A stretch of DNA of 64,000 bases, from NCBI RefSeq assembly GCF_001425785.1, contig NZ_LMDI01000012.1, positions 125,566 through 189,565 on the forward strand, in the 5' to 3' direction. The DNA is from Rhizobacter sp. Root1221 (GTDB lineage: Bacteria > Pseudomonadota > Gammaproteobacteria > Burkholderiales > Burkholderiaceae_C). Of this stretch, positions 8,231 through 16,439 are shown piece by piece; the stretch's first letter is position 1, and each line of letters begins with the position of its first letter. The notes below the pieces were generated by a model. The model was not told the DNA's origin and did no database searches. It saw nothing but the letters and a program-made list of their open reading frames with translations. A program made the translations under genes and the position numbers.

Positions 8231-9111
8231 GACACGGCGCTTTCGTTGGCGGGCCTGGAGGTGAGCGGTTCCTCGAAGGCGTAGATGCCCACGCCGAGCC
8301 GCACCCGGGGCAGGCCGGGCTGGTCGGCGGGGTTGGGGGTGTCGTGTTCGGCGAGCCAGGCATCCAGGCGCTCCAGCAGCGCCTGGGATTCGCGTGCGCT
8401 CAGCGCGCGGAAGGCCGCCACCGAGGCGGCCGGGATGCCGTGGTACATCACCTTGCGTTGGAAGCGCGGCTGCGTGGCGCCGTGCTCGATGTTGTGGTCG
8501 ATGGTCTCGATCAGGTCGGCAACGTCGCTGCCGAGGATATGAAGCTTGTCGTCCGCACCCTGCTGCGGCACGTAGGCCCGGGCGACGAGTTCGATGCGCC
8601 CGTCCCCCACCTCCCGCACCGCGCCTACCCGCAGCAGTTCGTCGCGCACGGCCCGTGCGGGCACGTCGCCGCTGTGGCGGCGCACGAGCGTGGCGAAGCT
8701 GAGATCACCCTCACCCGGCAGCGCGCGGGGTTCACCCTGGGGGTCGCAGAAGTCGCGGTCGCGCACCCAGCCGGTCAGCACGCGCGCGGCCCGGTTGTAG
8801 CGCGTGCCGGTGTCGTCGCCGTCATCGGGTGGCGGGCCGGCCAGTCGCTGGACCTCCTTGCGCGTGAGCCCCGACAGGATGGCCGCGCGTGACAGCGAGG
8901 CCTTCTTGCCGGGCAGCGTGAACTCCGACAGGGCCACGTCGATGTACATCCGCTTGGCCAGTTCCTCGAACGCACCAAACGGCATGCCCTGGCGCAGCAG
9001 CAGGCGGCAAAGCGGCCGCAGCAGGCGAAGAATCGCCCGCTGCAAGGCGGAGGGGGAAACAGACCGGTCGTTCACATTGGGAAAATAATCCCAAATCGGT
9101 CCGCTGTCCAT
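8227..9111 (-). CDS. DUF6502 family protein
   Basis: The conserved part begins LQRAILRLLRPLCRLLLRQG and continues through YIDVALSEFTLPGKKASLSRAAILSG, which I recognise as the DUF6502 pattern: a winged-helix-like N-terminal half followed by an all-helical half. Cytosolic; function unknown, possibly DNA-binding (inference). It is first in the overlapping operon with DUF4382. The start is uncertain: ATG 9111 is given, but GTG 9075 would place the conserved domain about 10 residues in, as is usual, and leaves two inverted repeats (9077-9094 and 9105-9120) in the promoter instead of the coding region. Confidence 0.7.
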   Translation of the reverse strand: MDSGPIWDYFPNVNDRSVSPSALQRAILRLLRPLCRLLLRQGMPFGAFEELAKRMYIDVALSEFTLPGKKASLSRAAILSGLTRKEVQRLAGPPPDDGDDTGTRYNRAARVLTGWVRDRDFCDPQGEPRALPGEGDLSFATLVRRHSGDVPARAVRDELLRVGAVREVGDGRIELVARAYVPQQGADDKLHILGSDVADLIETIDHNIEHGATQPRFQRKVMYHGIPAASVAAFRALSARESQALLERLDAWLAEHDTPNPADQPGLPRVRLGVGIYAFEEPLTSRPANESAVS

Positions 9112-9120
9112 ACGTGGACA
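9077..9120. promoter_or_regulatory. pair of inverted repeats at the start of the DUF6502 operon
   Basis: TTGGGA-N6-TCCCAA (9077-9094) and TGTCCA-N4-TGGACA (9105-9120) lie next to each other in an unusually A/T-rich patch. If the DUF6502 protein starts at GTG 9075, both are directly upstream of the start and could be operator half-site pairs. If it starts at ATG 9111 they are within its first codons. Confidence 0.35.
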
Positions 9121-9281
9121 CGCGAACGGTGCATGCGGCAAGGAATTGTTAAGAATTTGTCACGCAATCGAAAACCCTGCTCCCGCCGGCGAAACCGCCG
9201 CTCCCCGGAGCGAAGTGGTCCGGCCGCCGTTCGTGCAAATTTTCACACCCGTGGTCGTGGACCATGATTCTGGAGAAAGCG

Positions 9282-11279
9282 ATGCGACATTCCCGGACGC
9301 CAGCCACCTGGGTGGCCGCCAGCCTGATCGGTGCCAGCGTGCTGCATGGATGCGGCGGCGGTGACGATGCGGCCACCCCCCAGACCCCCGTGACCCAGGC
9401 CCCCCTCGGCCGCACGACCGCCCCGCTGCTCACGGTGGCCGGGTTCCAGTTCAAGGACCTGAACCGCAACGGCCAGCTCGACGTGTACGAGGACTGGCGG
9501 CAGCCCGCTGGCGTGCGCGCGAACGACCTGGTGGCCCGCATGACCCTGGCCGAAAAGGCCGGCGCGATGATGCACGGCACCGCCCCCACCACCGCCACCG
9601 GCTACGACCTCACCGCCTTCGCGGCGCTCGTCAACGACACCGGCGTCAACAGCTTCATCACCCGCCTGAGCCTGCCCGCCCAGGCGATGGCCGAGGCCTC
9701 CAACCAGTTGCAGGCCGTGGGGGAAGGGTCGCGGCTCGGCATCCCCGTGTCGATCAGTTCGGACCCCCGCCACCACTTCCAGTACACCGCCGGCGCCAGC
9801 GTCGACCCGGGCAGCTTCTCGAAGTGGCCGGAAACGCTGGGCCTGGCCGCCATCGGGGACGCGGAACTCGTGCTGCGTTTCGGGGACATCGCGCGGCAGG
9901 AGTACCGCGCCGTGGGCATCCAGCTGGCCCTGTCGCCCCAGGCGGACCTCGCCACCGAACCCCGGTGGGCCCGCACCACCGGCACCTTTGGCGAAGACGC
10001 CGACCTCGCGAAGCGCATGGTCCAGGCGTACATCGAGGGGTTCCAGCACGGCGGCGCCGGCATCGGGCGGGACAGCGTGGTGGCGGTGGTGAAACACTGG
10101 GTCGGGTATGGCGCCGCGAAGGACGGGTGGGACAGCCACAACGTCTACGGCAAGTTCATGACCTTCCCCGGCAACAACTTCGCGTACCACCTGAAGCCCT
10201 TCGAGGGGGCGTTCGCGGCGCGGGCCGGGTCGGTGATGCCCACCTACTCGGTGGCCGCCGAGCCGTTGACCTACGACGGCATCACGTTCGAGGCCGTGGC
10301 CGCCGGGTTCAACAAGCAGATGCTGACCGACCTGCTGCGCACGAAGATGGGCTTCCAGGGGGTGGTGCTGTCCGACTGGCTCATCATGAACGACTGCGCC
10401 GACGAATGCCTCACCGGCGCGCCGGCCGGCACGTCGCCCTGGGCCTACATCGGCAAGCTCGGGATGCCGTGGGGCGTGGAGAACCTGACCAAGGCGCAGC
10501 GGTACGTGAAGGCCGTGAACGCGGGCATGGACCAGTTCGGTGGCGTGACCGAAAGCCAGTACCTGATCGACGCGGTGACGAACGGTGACCTCACCGAAGC
10601 CCGCCTCGGCGAGTCGGTGTACCGCATCGTGCTGCAGAAGTTCCAGCAAGGGCTGTTCGAGAACCCGTACGTCGACCCGGCGGCGGCCGCGGTCACGGTG
10701 GGCCAGGAAGCGTTCCTGACGGCGGCGGCCGAGGCCCAGCGCAAGTCGCTCGTGCTGCTGGAAAACAGGAACGCCGTGTTGCCGCTGGCGGCGTCGGTGA
10801 AGAAGGTGTGGCTGCACGGCATCGACCCCGCCGCGGCCGAGGCCCAGGGGTACGTGGTCGTGAGCCAGCCCGAGGACGCGGACGTGGCGCTGCTCCGTGT
10901 GGCTGCGCCCTACCAGCAGCCGCACGCGACGTTCGTGTTCGGGTCGATCCAGCACGAGGGCAGCCTCGCCTACGAGGATGGCAACGCCGACTACGAGGCG
11001 ATCAAGGCCGCCAGTGCGAAGGTGCCCACGATCGTCACGGTCTACCTCGACCGTCCGGCGATCCTGACCAACGTGCGTGACAAGGCCGCGGCCGTGCTCG
11101 GCAACTTCGGGGTTGACGATGCCGCGCTGTTCGACGTGCTCACCGGCAAGGCCGCACCACAGGGCAAGCTGCCGTTCGAGCTGCCATCGTCGATGGCCGA
11201 GGTGGAGGCGCAGCGGTCGGACGTGCCGTATGACACGGCGAACCCGCTGTATCCTGTGTTCCACGGGCTGTCGTACTGA
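9282..11279 (+). CDS. glycoside hydrolase family 3 (beta-glucosidase-like) lipoprotein
   Basis: The 665-residue protein has a lipoprotein signal (Cys24 in LHGC) and a leader segment FKDLNRNGQLDVYEDW that resembles a calcium-binding or dockerin-like loop found at the N-terminus of many secreted GH3 enzymes. The GH3 barrel follows; the nucleophile is expected to be Asp365 in GVVLSDW, and KHWVGYGA is the conserved Lys-His region. Expected activity is exo-cleavage of beta-glucosides or related oligosaccharides at the cell surface. ATG 9282 is chosen over 9264 because GGAGAA lies 5 bases upstream and the signal peptide starts there. The C-terminal half is shorter than in large GH3 enzymes. An AraC regulator follows. 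Confidence 0.85.
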   Translation: MRHSRTPATWVAASLIGASVLHGCGGGDDAATPQTPVTQAPLGRTTAPLLTVAGFQFKDLNRNGQLDVYEDWRQPAGVRANDLVARMTLAEKAGAMMHGTAPTTATGYDLTAFAALVNDTGVNSFITRLSLPAQAMAEASNQLQAVGEGSRLGIPVSISSDPRHHFQYTAGASVDPGSFSKWPETLGLAAIGDAELVLRFGDIARQEYRAVGIQLALSPQADLATEPRWARTTGTFGEDADLAKRMVQAYIEGFQHGGAGIGRDSVVAVVKHWVGYGAAKDGWDSHNVYGKFMTFPGNNFAYHLKPFEGAFAARAGSVMPTYSVAAEPLTYDGITFEAVAAGFNKQMLTDLLRTKMGFQGVVLSDWLIMNDCADECLTGAPAGTSPWAYIGKLGMPWGVENLTKAQRYVKAVNAGMDQFGGVTESQYLIDAVTNGDLTEARLGESVYRIVLQKFQQGLFENPYVDPAAAAVTVGQEAFLTAAAEAQRKSLVLLENRNAVLPLAASVKKVWLHGIDPAAAEAQGYVVVSQPEDADVALLRVAAPYQQPHATFVFGSIQHEGSLAYEDGNADYEAIKAASAKVPTIVTVYLDRPAILTNVRDKAAAVLGNFGVDDAALFDVLTGKAAPQGKLPFELPSSMAEVEAQRSDVPYDTANPLYPVFHGLSY

Positions 11280-11368
11280 CCGCCCCCAAGGGACGGGCCG
11301 TGCCCGGCCCAGAGCCCCGGTCCGGGTCGCCGCGTGCGGTGGCCCAGGCCCCAAGGAGGCCCCGCCGC

Positions 11369-12403
11369 ATGGATGTCAGAGCCAAGACCGTGTCCAACGC
11401 CATTGCGCGGGGCGTGTTGCAGGTGGCGGAAAGCCTCGACGTGTCGGGCGAGCAGTTCCTGCGGCTCGCCGGGCTCACCCGGGCCGAGGTGTTCCAGCCC
11501 CACGGCCGTGTGGCCGGGCACAAGCACCAGCGGCTGATGCGGCTCACCGAACACGCGCCCGTCAACACGAGCCTGTTGCGGGGCGGCCTCGAACCGCTGT
11601 TCGCCGACTATCTGAACCTCGCTTCGGTGTGCACCAACTGCGCCACGTTGCGCGAGGCGGTCGACACCTTCCTGCGGTACCGCGGCGTGATCGGTGAACT
11701 CGACGTGCTCGTGTGCCGGGAGCGCGACGACGCACTGCTGTTCGACTACATCTCCGACGACCCGCTTGAGTCCAGCGGCAAGAGCGCGCTGGCCAACTTC
11801 GCGATGCTCGTGAAACTGGTTCGCCACTACAGCCTCGACCGCGCACCGCGCTTCGACTGCGCGTTGCAGGCCGCACCGCTGCGCCAGGCGGCCGCGGTGG
11901 AGGCGTTTTTCGAGGGGCCGGTGGCCAGCCACCAGGCCGCCAACCAGCTCAAGGTGACGTGCGCCGCGCTGGACACGCCCTTCCCCCACCACAATCCGCT
12001 GTTGCACGCGGTGTTCCTCGCGTCGCTGTCGGCCGAGCACTCGGCCATCGTGCAGCCGGACTCGTTCGCGGGCCGCGTGACCCAGTTCGTGCGCGATGCG
12101 CTCGTGTCGGGCGGGGATGAACCGGAGGTGTCGGACGACCGGTTGCTCGACCAGCTCTGCGAGGCGATGAACCTCACCCGCTGGACCGTGCGCCGCCGCC
12201 TGCAGCGCGACGGGTGCACCTACAAGGACCTGGTGGTGCACGTGAAACTCGCGGAGGCGCGCCGCCTGCTGCGCGAGGACACGATGCCGCTCGGCCTGAT
12301 CAGCGACCTGCTCGGGTTTGCGTCGCAGGGGTCGTTCACGCGCTTCTTCAAGGCGAACGAAGGCGTGGCACCCCTCACCTACCGGCGCGCGGCGCCGGGG
12401 TGA
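11369..12403 (+). CDS. AraC-family transcriptional regulator
   Basis: The 344-residue protein has an N-terminal arabinose-binding-like domain of the type found in OruR/ArgR-like AraC regulators (residues about 20-210) and a C-terminal double helix-turn-helix (about 240-335) with LISDLLGFASQGSFTRFFK, the second HTH signature. AAGGAGG lies 9 bases before ATG 11369. It follows the GH3 gene in the same direction by 90 bases and is a plausible local regulator of it, which is inference. It is convergent with the protease gene at 12410. Confidence 0.85.
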   Translation: MDVRAKTVSNAIARGVLQVAESLDVSGEQFLRLAGLTRAEVFQPHGRVAGHKHQRLMRLTEHAPVNTSLLRGGLEPLFADYLNLASVCTNCATLREAVDTFLRYRGVIGELDVLVCRERDDALLFDYISDDPLESSGKSALANFAMLVKLVRHYSLDRAPRFDCALQAAPLRQAAAVEAFFEGPVASHQAANQLKVTCAALDTPFPHHNPLLHAVFLASLSAEHSAIVQPDSFAGRVTQFVRDALVSGGDEPEVSDDRLLDQLCEAMNLTRWTVRRRLQRDGCTYKDLVVHVKLAEARRLLREDTMPLGLISDLLGFASQGSFTRFFKANEGVAPLTYRRAAPG

Positions 12404-12409
12404 CGGGGC

Positions 12410-13375
12410 TCACTTCGTGTTCGACGTGGTGGCCGGGCCGGTGCGGTAGACGATCTTGTTGTCGAGGGCGTAGAGCGTGCAGGGCTTGTGCGCGCGCTTC
12501 TCGCATTCGAACAGTGCAGTCACCTGCGGGCTCATGCCACGCGATGCCCACGCGTGGTGGCCGTTGTCCGAGATGGCAAACGCGCGGGGCTCATCGGCCT
12601 TCAGGTATTCCTGGTCGTAGACGGCCTGTGTGCGGGTGTCCAGCAGCGGGGCCCCGTTCGCGGCTGCGGGGCTCGAGGCGGCCGCGTCGCCACCCTGGGT
12701 GCGGCCGCGTGCCGCTGCATGGCGCTGGGGCAACTCGCGCCAGTAGTCCACCGGGATCGCGAAGTTCAGGTTCTGCGAGGCGCCGTCGCCGATGAAGGCC
12801 GTGGTGATCCCCACCAGCCGGCCTTGTTCGTCGAACAGGCCGCCGCCGCTCGACCCCTGCGAGATGGGCGCCGATGTCTGGATGGCGAACAGGCGGCTTG
12901 ATTCGTCCTTGCGCAGGCTCGACACCAGGCCTGCGCTGAGGGTCAGCTCGAGCCCTTGCGGGGCACCAACGGCGTAGGCCGCCTGCCCCACGACCAGCTT
13001 CTGCGTGTCGGCGGTCTCGACCGGGGGGGCCTGCAGGTTGCGCACCTGCACCTGGCAGATGTCGCGCTCCACGTCCCAAAGCATCAGCGTGCCGTCATAA
13101 GTGGCCTTGTCGCGGGCGACCACGAACCGGGCGGCCTTGCGCAGCACATGGCAATTGGTGATCAGCGTGTCGGCGGCCACCACGACGGCGCTGCCGAGGC
13201 CCAGCCTCAGCCCTTCCTTGTCGTAGGTGCGGACGATCCAGACGCTCGGGGATACCTTGGCGAATACCTCGGCCGGGGGCAGCGCCCGTGCCGGTGCGCC
13301 AGACAGGGCGCCGAGGCAAACGAGCACGGAGGGGGCCCACCGGGCCACGGGCTTCAGGAGGATGGCGGCCATCAT
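12410..13375 (-). CDS. secreted trypsin-like serine protease
   Basis: The 321-residue protein has a signal peptide (LVCLGALSGAPARA). The triad is visible as His76 in TNCHV, Asp105 in VERDICQV and Ser176 in GSSGGG. The domain ends near residue 215; the rest is an unrecognised tail with three cysteines (VTALFEC, KPCTLY). It is the second trypsin-like protease in the window but only weakly like the first. The start codon overlaps the stop of the lipoprotein gene upstream by 4 bases, so they form a two-gene unit. No PDZ domain is present, so it is not a DegP-type protein. Confidence 0.8.
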   Translation of the reverse strand: MMAAILLKPVARWAPSVLVCLGALSGAPARALPPAEVFAKVSPSVWIVRTYDKEGLRLGLGSAVVVAADTLITNCHVLRKAARFVVARDKATYDGTLMLWDVERDICQVQVRNLQAPPVETADTQKLVVGQAAYAVGAPQGLELTLSAGLVSSLRKDESSRLFAIQTSAPISQGSSGGGLFDEQGRLVGITTAFIGDGASQNLNFAIPVDYWRELPQRHAAARGRTQGGDAAASSPAAANGAPLLDTRTQAVYDQEYLKADEPRAFAISDNGHHAWASRGMSPQVTALFECEKRAHKPCTLYALDNKIVYRTGPATTSNTK

Positions 13376-13983
13376 GGGCGGCTCAGGTTCTGGAGGTCGT
13401 CGTCCGCCGTCGGTGCGTTGCCCTGAGGCGCCGACGGCTTCTGCTTGGCGGTGTCGTTGTCGGTGGCGGCCGTGAGGAGGCGGGTCTGGCTCATCGGGAT
13501 GCAGATGTTCTCGGCGGAGTTGCGCCGGCGCAACGTGGGTTCGGCGACCGGGCGGTCGGGGTCGGTCACGTCGAGGAGCCGGGAGGCGCAACCCCCTTCT
13601 CGTGCGCTCATGGTGATGACGTACGAACGGCCCGCCTGGGGCAGGAACGACCAGCGGATCGCACACACCGTGCGGTCGGGTTTGTAGAGGGCGGCGCTGA
13701 CGGTGGACAGCTCGCCGGCGCGCAGCCGGGTGGCGTCGGGGTTGTGGGTGGCGGTGCCGGCACCCGCCTTCTGCGGCTCCATGCAGGTTTCGGCGTTGCC
13801 GAAAACGAACACCCCGTAGGTGTCGCCCGCGGGGATGTAGCCCCGCATCAGCAGGCGCGCGGTGTGCGTTCCGGCAGGTGCGAGGTAGGTCGGAAGCGGT
13901 TGTTGCGGCGGCTGCGCGCAGCCCACCAACACGAATCCGATGCACACAGCCACGAGGCCGCGTGCGAACCGACGGTAGAACAT
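13372..13983 (-). CDS. lipoprotein of unknown function
   Basis: The 203-residue protein begins with a lipoprotein signal (FVLVGC, Cys22). The mature part has several cysteines (ETCM, TVCAI, GGCAS, NICIP) suited to disulfides in the periplasm, a beta-rich composition and a disordered C-terminus. I recognise no domain. Its stop overlaps the start of the downstream protease, so a partner, anchor or inhibitor role for that protease is possible but unproven. Confidence 0.6.
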   Translation of the reverse strand: MFYRRFARGLVAVCIGFVLVGCAQPPQQPLPTYLAPAGTHTARLLMRGYIPAGDTYGVFVFGNAETCMEPQKAGAGTATHNPDATRLRAGELSTVSAALYKPDRTVCAIRWSFLPQAGRSYVITMSAREGGCASRLLDVTDPDRPVAEPTLRRRNSAENICIPMSQTRLLTAATDNDTAKQKPSAPQGNAPTADDDLQNLSRP

Positions 13984-14024
13984 GGCGTGATCGAGGTTGC
14001 CGGCATCAGTGCCGCGCGATTACA

Positions 14025-14044
14025 GCACGGGCGTTTGCCCGTGC
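14025..14044. repeat. perfect 8-bp stem-loop between genes
   Basis: GCACGGGC-GTTT-GCCCGTGC lies between the Bug gene stop and the lipoprotein start. There is no T-run on either side, so it is not a standard rho-independent terminator; it may stabilise a transcript end. Confidence 0.4.
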
Positions 14045-14110
14045 AAAGGTGACCGCACCACGTCACGCGCCCGGAACGTCAATACTTCGCGCCGCCGGGC
14101 GTGCGGAGGT

Positions 14111-15094
14111 TCACAACTCCAGCTTCGCGTCCTTCGCAACCTTCTCCCACTTGACGATCTCCGCCTTCTGGAAGGCGCCGAGCTGGGCGGGTGTCATCGG
14201 GGCGTACTCGACACCCATCGCCTGCAGGCGTGCCGCGGTGGCGGTCTGCCCGGCCATCTTCGCGAGTTCCTCGTGGAGCCTCGTGATGATGGGCTGCGGT
14301 GTGCCGGCGGGTGCGAAGAAGGCCTGCCACGAGCTCACGTCGAACCCGCGCAACCCCGACTCGGCGAGCGTCGGCACGTCGGGCAGCGCCTTGGCACGTT
14401 TGCCCGAAGTCACGGCCAGCGCGCGGATGCGGCCGGTCTTGATCTGCGGCAGTGCCACCAGGGCGGTGTCGAAGCTCATCGGGATCTGCCCGGCGATCAG
14501 GTCCTGCATCGACGGGCCGCTGCCCCGGTAGGGCACGTGGGTGATGTCGACGCCCGCATCCAGCTTGAACTTCTCGCCGGACAGGTGCTGTGAACTGCCG
14601 GCGCCTGCCGTGCCGAACGACAGCGAGCCCGGCTTGGCCTTCGCGGCGGCGATCAGTTCCTTGACCGAGTGGATCGGCTGCTGCGCGTTGACGAGCATCA
14701 CGTTGGGCACGTTGCCGATGAAAAACACCGGCACGAAGTCTTTCACCGCGTCGTACGGCACCTTCTTCTGGACCGCGGGGATGATCGCGTGGGACGAGAT
14801 GGTGCCCAGCACGATCGTGTAACCGTCCGGCGGCGACTTGGCCGCGGCGTCGGACCCGATCATGCCGCCGGCACCCCCGCGGTTTTCCACGATGACCGTC
14901 TGCTTCAGCGCCTCCTGCAGGCGTTCGCCCAGCAGGCGCGCGAGGGCGTCGGACGTGCCACCGGCCGCGAACGGCACGATGATCTTGATCGGCTGCTTGC
15001 GCGGCCACGTGTCGTCCTGGGCGTGGGCCACGTTGAGGCCCAGGCCGCCCGCGACAGCGGCGGCACAGGCGAGGAGGGTTCGGCGACGGATCAT
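14111..15094 (-). CDS. Bug-family tripartite tricarboxylate transporter substrate-binding protein
   Basis: The 327-residue protein has a signal peptide with an RRR start (MIRRRTLLACAAAVAGG) ending near AHA. The Bug-family pattern is clear: PIKIIVPFAAGGTSDALAR, VIVENRGGAGG, HVPYRGSGPSMQDLIAGQI, and FFAPAGTPQPII. These periplasmic proteins bind carboxylates and serve TctAB transporters, but are present in very many orphan copies in Burkholderiales; no tctAB is nearby here. It is downstream of the lactonase-like gene by 28 bases in the same direction and is probably co-transcribed with it. Confidence 0.88.
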   Translation of the reverse strand: MIRRRTLLACAAAVAGGLGLNVAHAQDDTWPRKQPIKIIVPFAAGGTSDALARLLGERLQEALKQTVIVENRGGAGGMIGSDAAAKSPPDGYTIVLGTISSHAIIPAVQKKVPYDAVKDFVPVFFIGNVPNVMLVNAQQPIHSVKELIAAAKAKPGSLSFGTAGAGSSQHLSGEKFKLDAGVDITHVPYRGSGPSMQDLIAGQIPMSFDTALVALPQIKTGRIRALAVTSGKRAKALPDVPTLAESGLRGFDVSSWQAFFAPAGTPQPIITRLHEELAKMAGQTATAARLQAMGVEYAPMTPAQLGAFQKAEIVKWEKVAKDAKLEL

Positions 15095-15122
15095 GAGGGG
15101 CTCCTCGGAATGATGGATGGCT

Positions 15123-16211
15123 TCAAGGCAGGTCGACGATCTCGACCCAGTTCGGGTTCTTGCCCACGGGCAGGCGGCGTGCCTCGCCGAGGGCCCCGGT
15201 GGCCGGATCGATGGGGTACAGCGACACCGAATGCGATTCCTGCCCCGCCGCGACAAGGAAGCGCCCCGATGGGTCGATGGCAAAGCCGCGCGGTGTCTTT
15301 TCGGTGGGGGTATGCCCGGCAGGTTCCAGGATGCCACTGACGCTGTCCACGCGGAAGGTGGCGAGCGTGCTGGACGTCCGCTCGGACGCGTAGAGGAACC
15401 GGCCATCGGGGCTCAGGTGCATGTCCGCGGCCCAGGGTTTGCCGGTGAACCCGGCCGGCAGCGTGGTGGTCCGCTGCAGGTGGCGCATGGCGCCGCTGGC
15501 CGAGTCCCACGCGAACACGTCGAGGGAGGCATCGAGCTCGTTGAGCAGGTACAGGTGCTTCTGGGCCTTGTCCCACACGAAGTGCCGCGCGCCCGACTTC
15601 GGCACGGTCTTGACTACGGCAGGGTCGTTGGCGCTGAGCTGCCCCTTGGCGGCATCGAAGCGCCACACCGACAGGTTGTCGCCTCCGAGGCTGGTCGCGA
15701 CCACGAACTGGTTGCTGGCGTTGGCGTGGATCGCGTGGGCGTTCGGCGCGGTCGGTATCAGCTGCTGGATGGCGCCGGCCGCACCTTTGTCGTCGATGCT
15801 GTTGACCGTGATCTTGTGGCCCGGGTACGACGCGGCGAACAGCCAGCGGCCCGAGTGGTCCACGTCGATGTTGGCCATGCTGTCGGCGAGCGGGGCTTCG
15901 CCCAGCTTCTTCAACTTGCCCGAGGTGGCATCGATCGCGAAACTGACCACGCGGAACGGCTGGGAGCGCAGCGCGGCATAGAGGAAGCGCTTGTCGGGGC
16001 TGACGGCCAGGGGCATGACCGTGCCGCCCACGGCCACCGTCTCGATGGAGGTGAGCTGACCCGACTGGTGGTCGAGTTGGAGAACCGACACCTCCTGGCT
16101 GTCGGCATTGGCCACGTAGACCATCGTGGCGGCGGTGGCGGGCAGGCTGCCCAGCGCGAACAAGGCGGCCAGCAGGGAGCCGCGGGACATGGAATGGAGA
16201 GTACTGCGCAC
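15123..16211 (-). CDS. secreted lactonase-family seven-bladed beta-propeller
   Basis: The 362-residue protein has a signal peptide (LLAALFALGSLPATA) and then repeated propeller strands of the type VSPDKRFLYAA, LSPDGRFLYASER, IDPSGRFLVAAGQ. This is the 6-phosphogluconolactonase (Pgl, lactonase) family, but an exported member cannot act on cytosolic 6-phosphogluconolactone. Hydrolysis of an external sugar lactone, with the downstream Bug protein binding the product acid, would fit the operon and is inference. Met8 is an alternative start. A perfect palindrome lies 18 bases upstream of the start. Confidence 0.75.
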   Translation of the reverse strand: MRSTLHSMSRGSLLAALFALGSLPATAATMVYVANADSQEVSVLQLDHQSGQLTSIETVAVGGTVMPLAVSPDKRFLYAALRSQPFRVVSFAIDATSGKLKKLGEAPLADSMANIDVDHSGRWLFAASYPGHKITVNSIDDKGAAGAIQQLIPTAPNAHAIHANASNQFVVATSLGGDNLSVWRFDAAKGQLSANDPAVVKTVPKSGARHFVWDKAQKHLYLLNELDASLDVFAWDSASGAMRHLQRTTTLPAGFTGKPWAADMHLSPDGRFLYASERTSSTLATFRVDSVSGILEPAGHTPTEKTPRGFAIDPSGRFLVAAGQESHSVSLYPIDPATGALGEARRLPVGKNPNWVEIVDLP

Positions 16212-16228
16212 GGAAATCCTTCGGATTC

Positions 16229-16248
16229 GTTGTCAGTCGTCTGACAAC
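16229..16248. promoter_or_regulatory. palindromic operator candidate (GntR/FCD-like)
   Basis: GTTGTCAG-TCGT-CTGACAAC is a perfect 8-bp inverted repeat with a 4-base spacer, located just upstream of the lactonase start and within the divergent region to dctP. The TTGTC...GACAA form is like operators of FCD-type GntR regulators of carboxylate and sugar-acid catabolism. No GntR gene is in the window. Confidence 0.5.
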
Positions 16249-16439
16249 TTGTGCGAAGCATTTTCCAACGGCCCGGACCGGTCAATCGTCGTATTCCCGT
16301 GTCAGCGGAACCACGTATGCCTTCCATGTGGCATTTCTGCACGTTCCGTGCCGGGATGTCGGGGGCGGGCTCTTGACCCGCATCCGGTGGACACGAACCA
16401 TTGCCGCTCGTTGTAGGATATCTGATCAAGGCGGTACCC

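Noticed and set aside
9243-11354. A long open frame (about 700 codons) antisense to the GH3 gene
   Set aside because: It has an Arg/His/Gly-rich composition with no domain, which is what the G/C-rich third positions of GH3 produce on the other strand; the GH3 frame has motifs and a signal peptide.
14025-14044. Perfect stem-loop read as a terminator
   Set aside because: There is no T-run on either strand, so it was listed only as a stem-loop.
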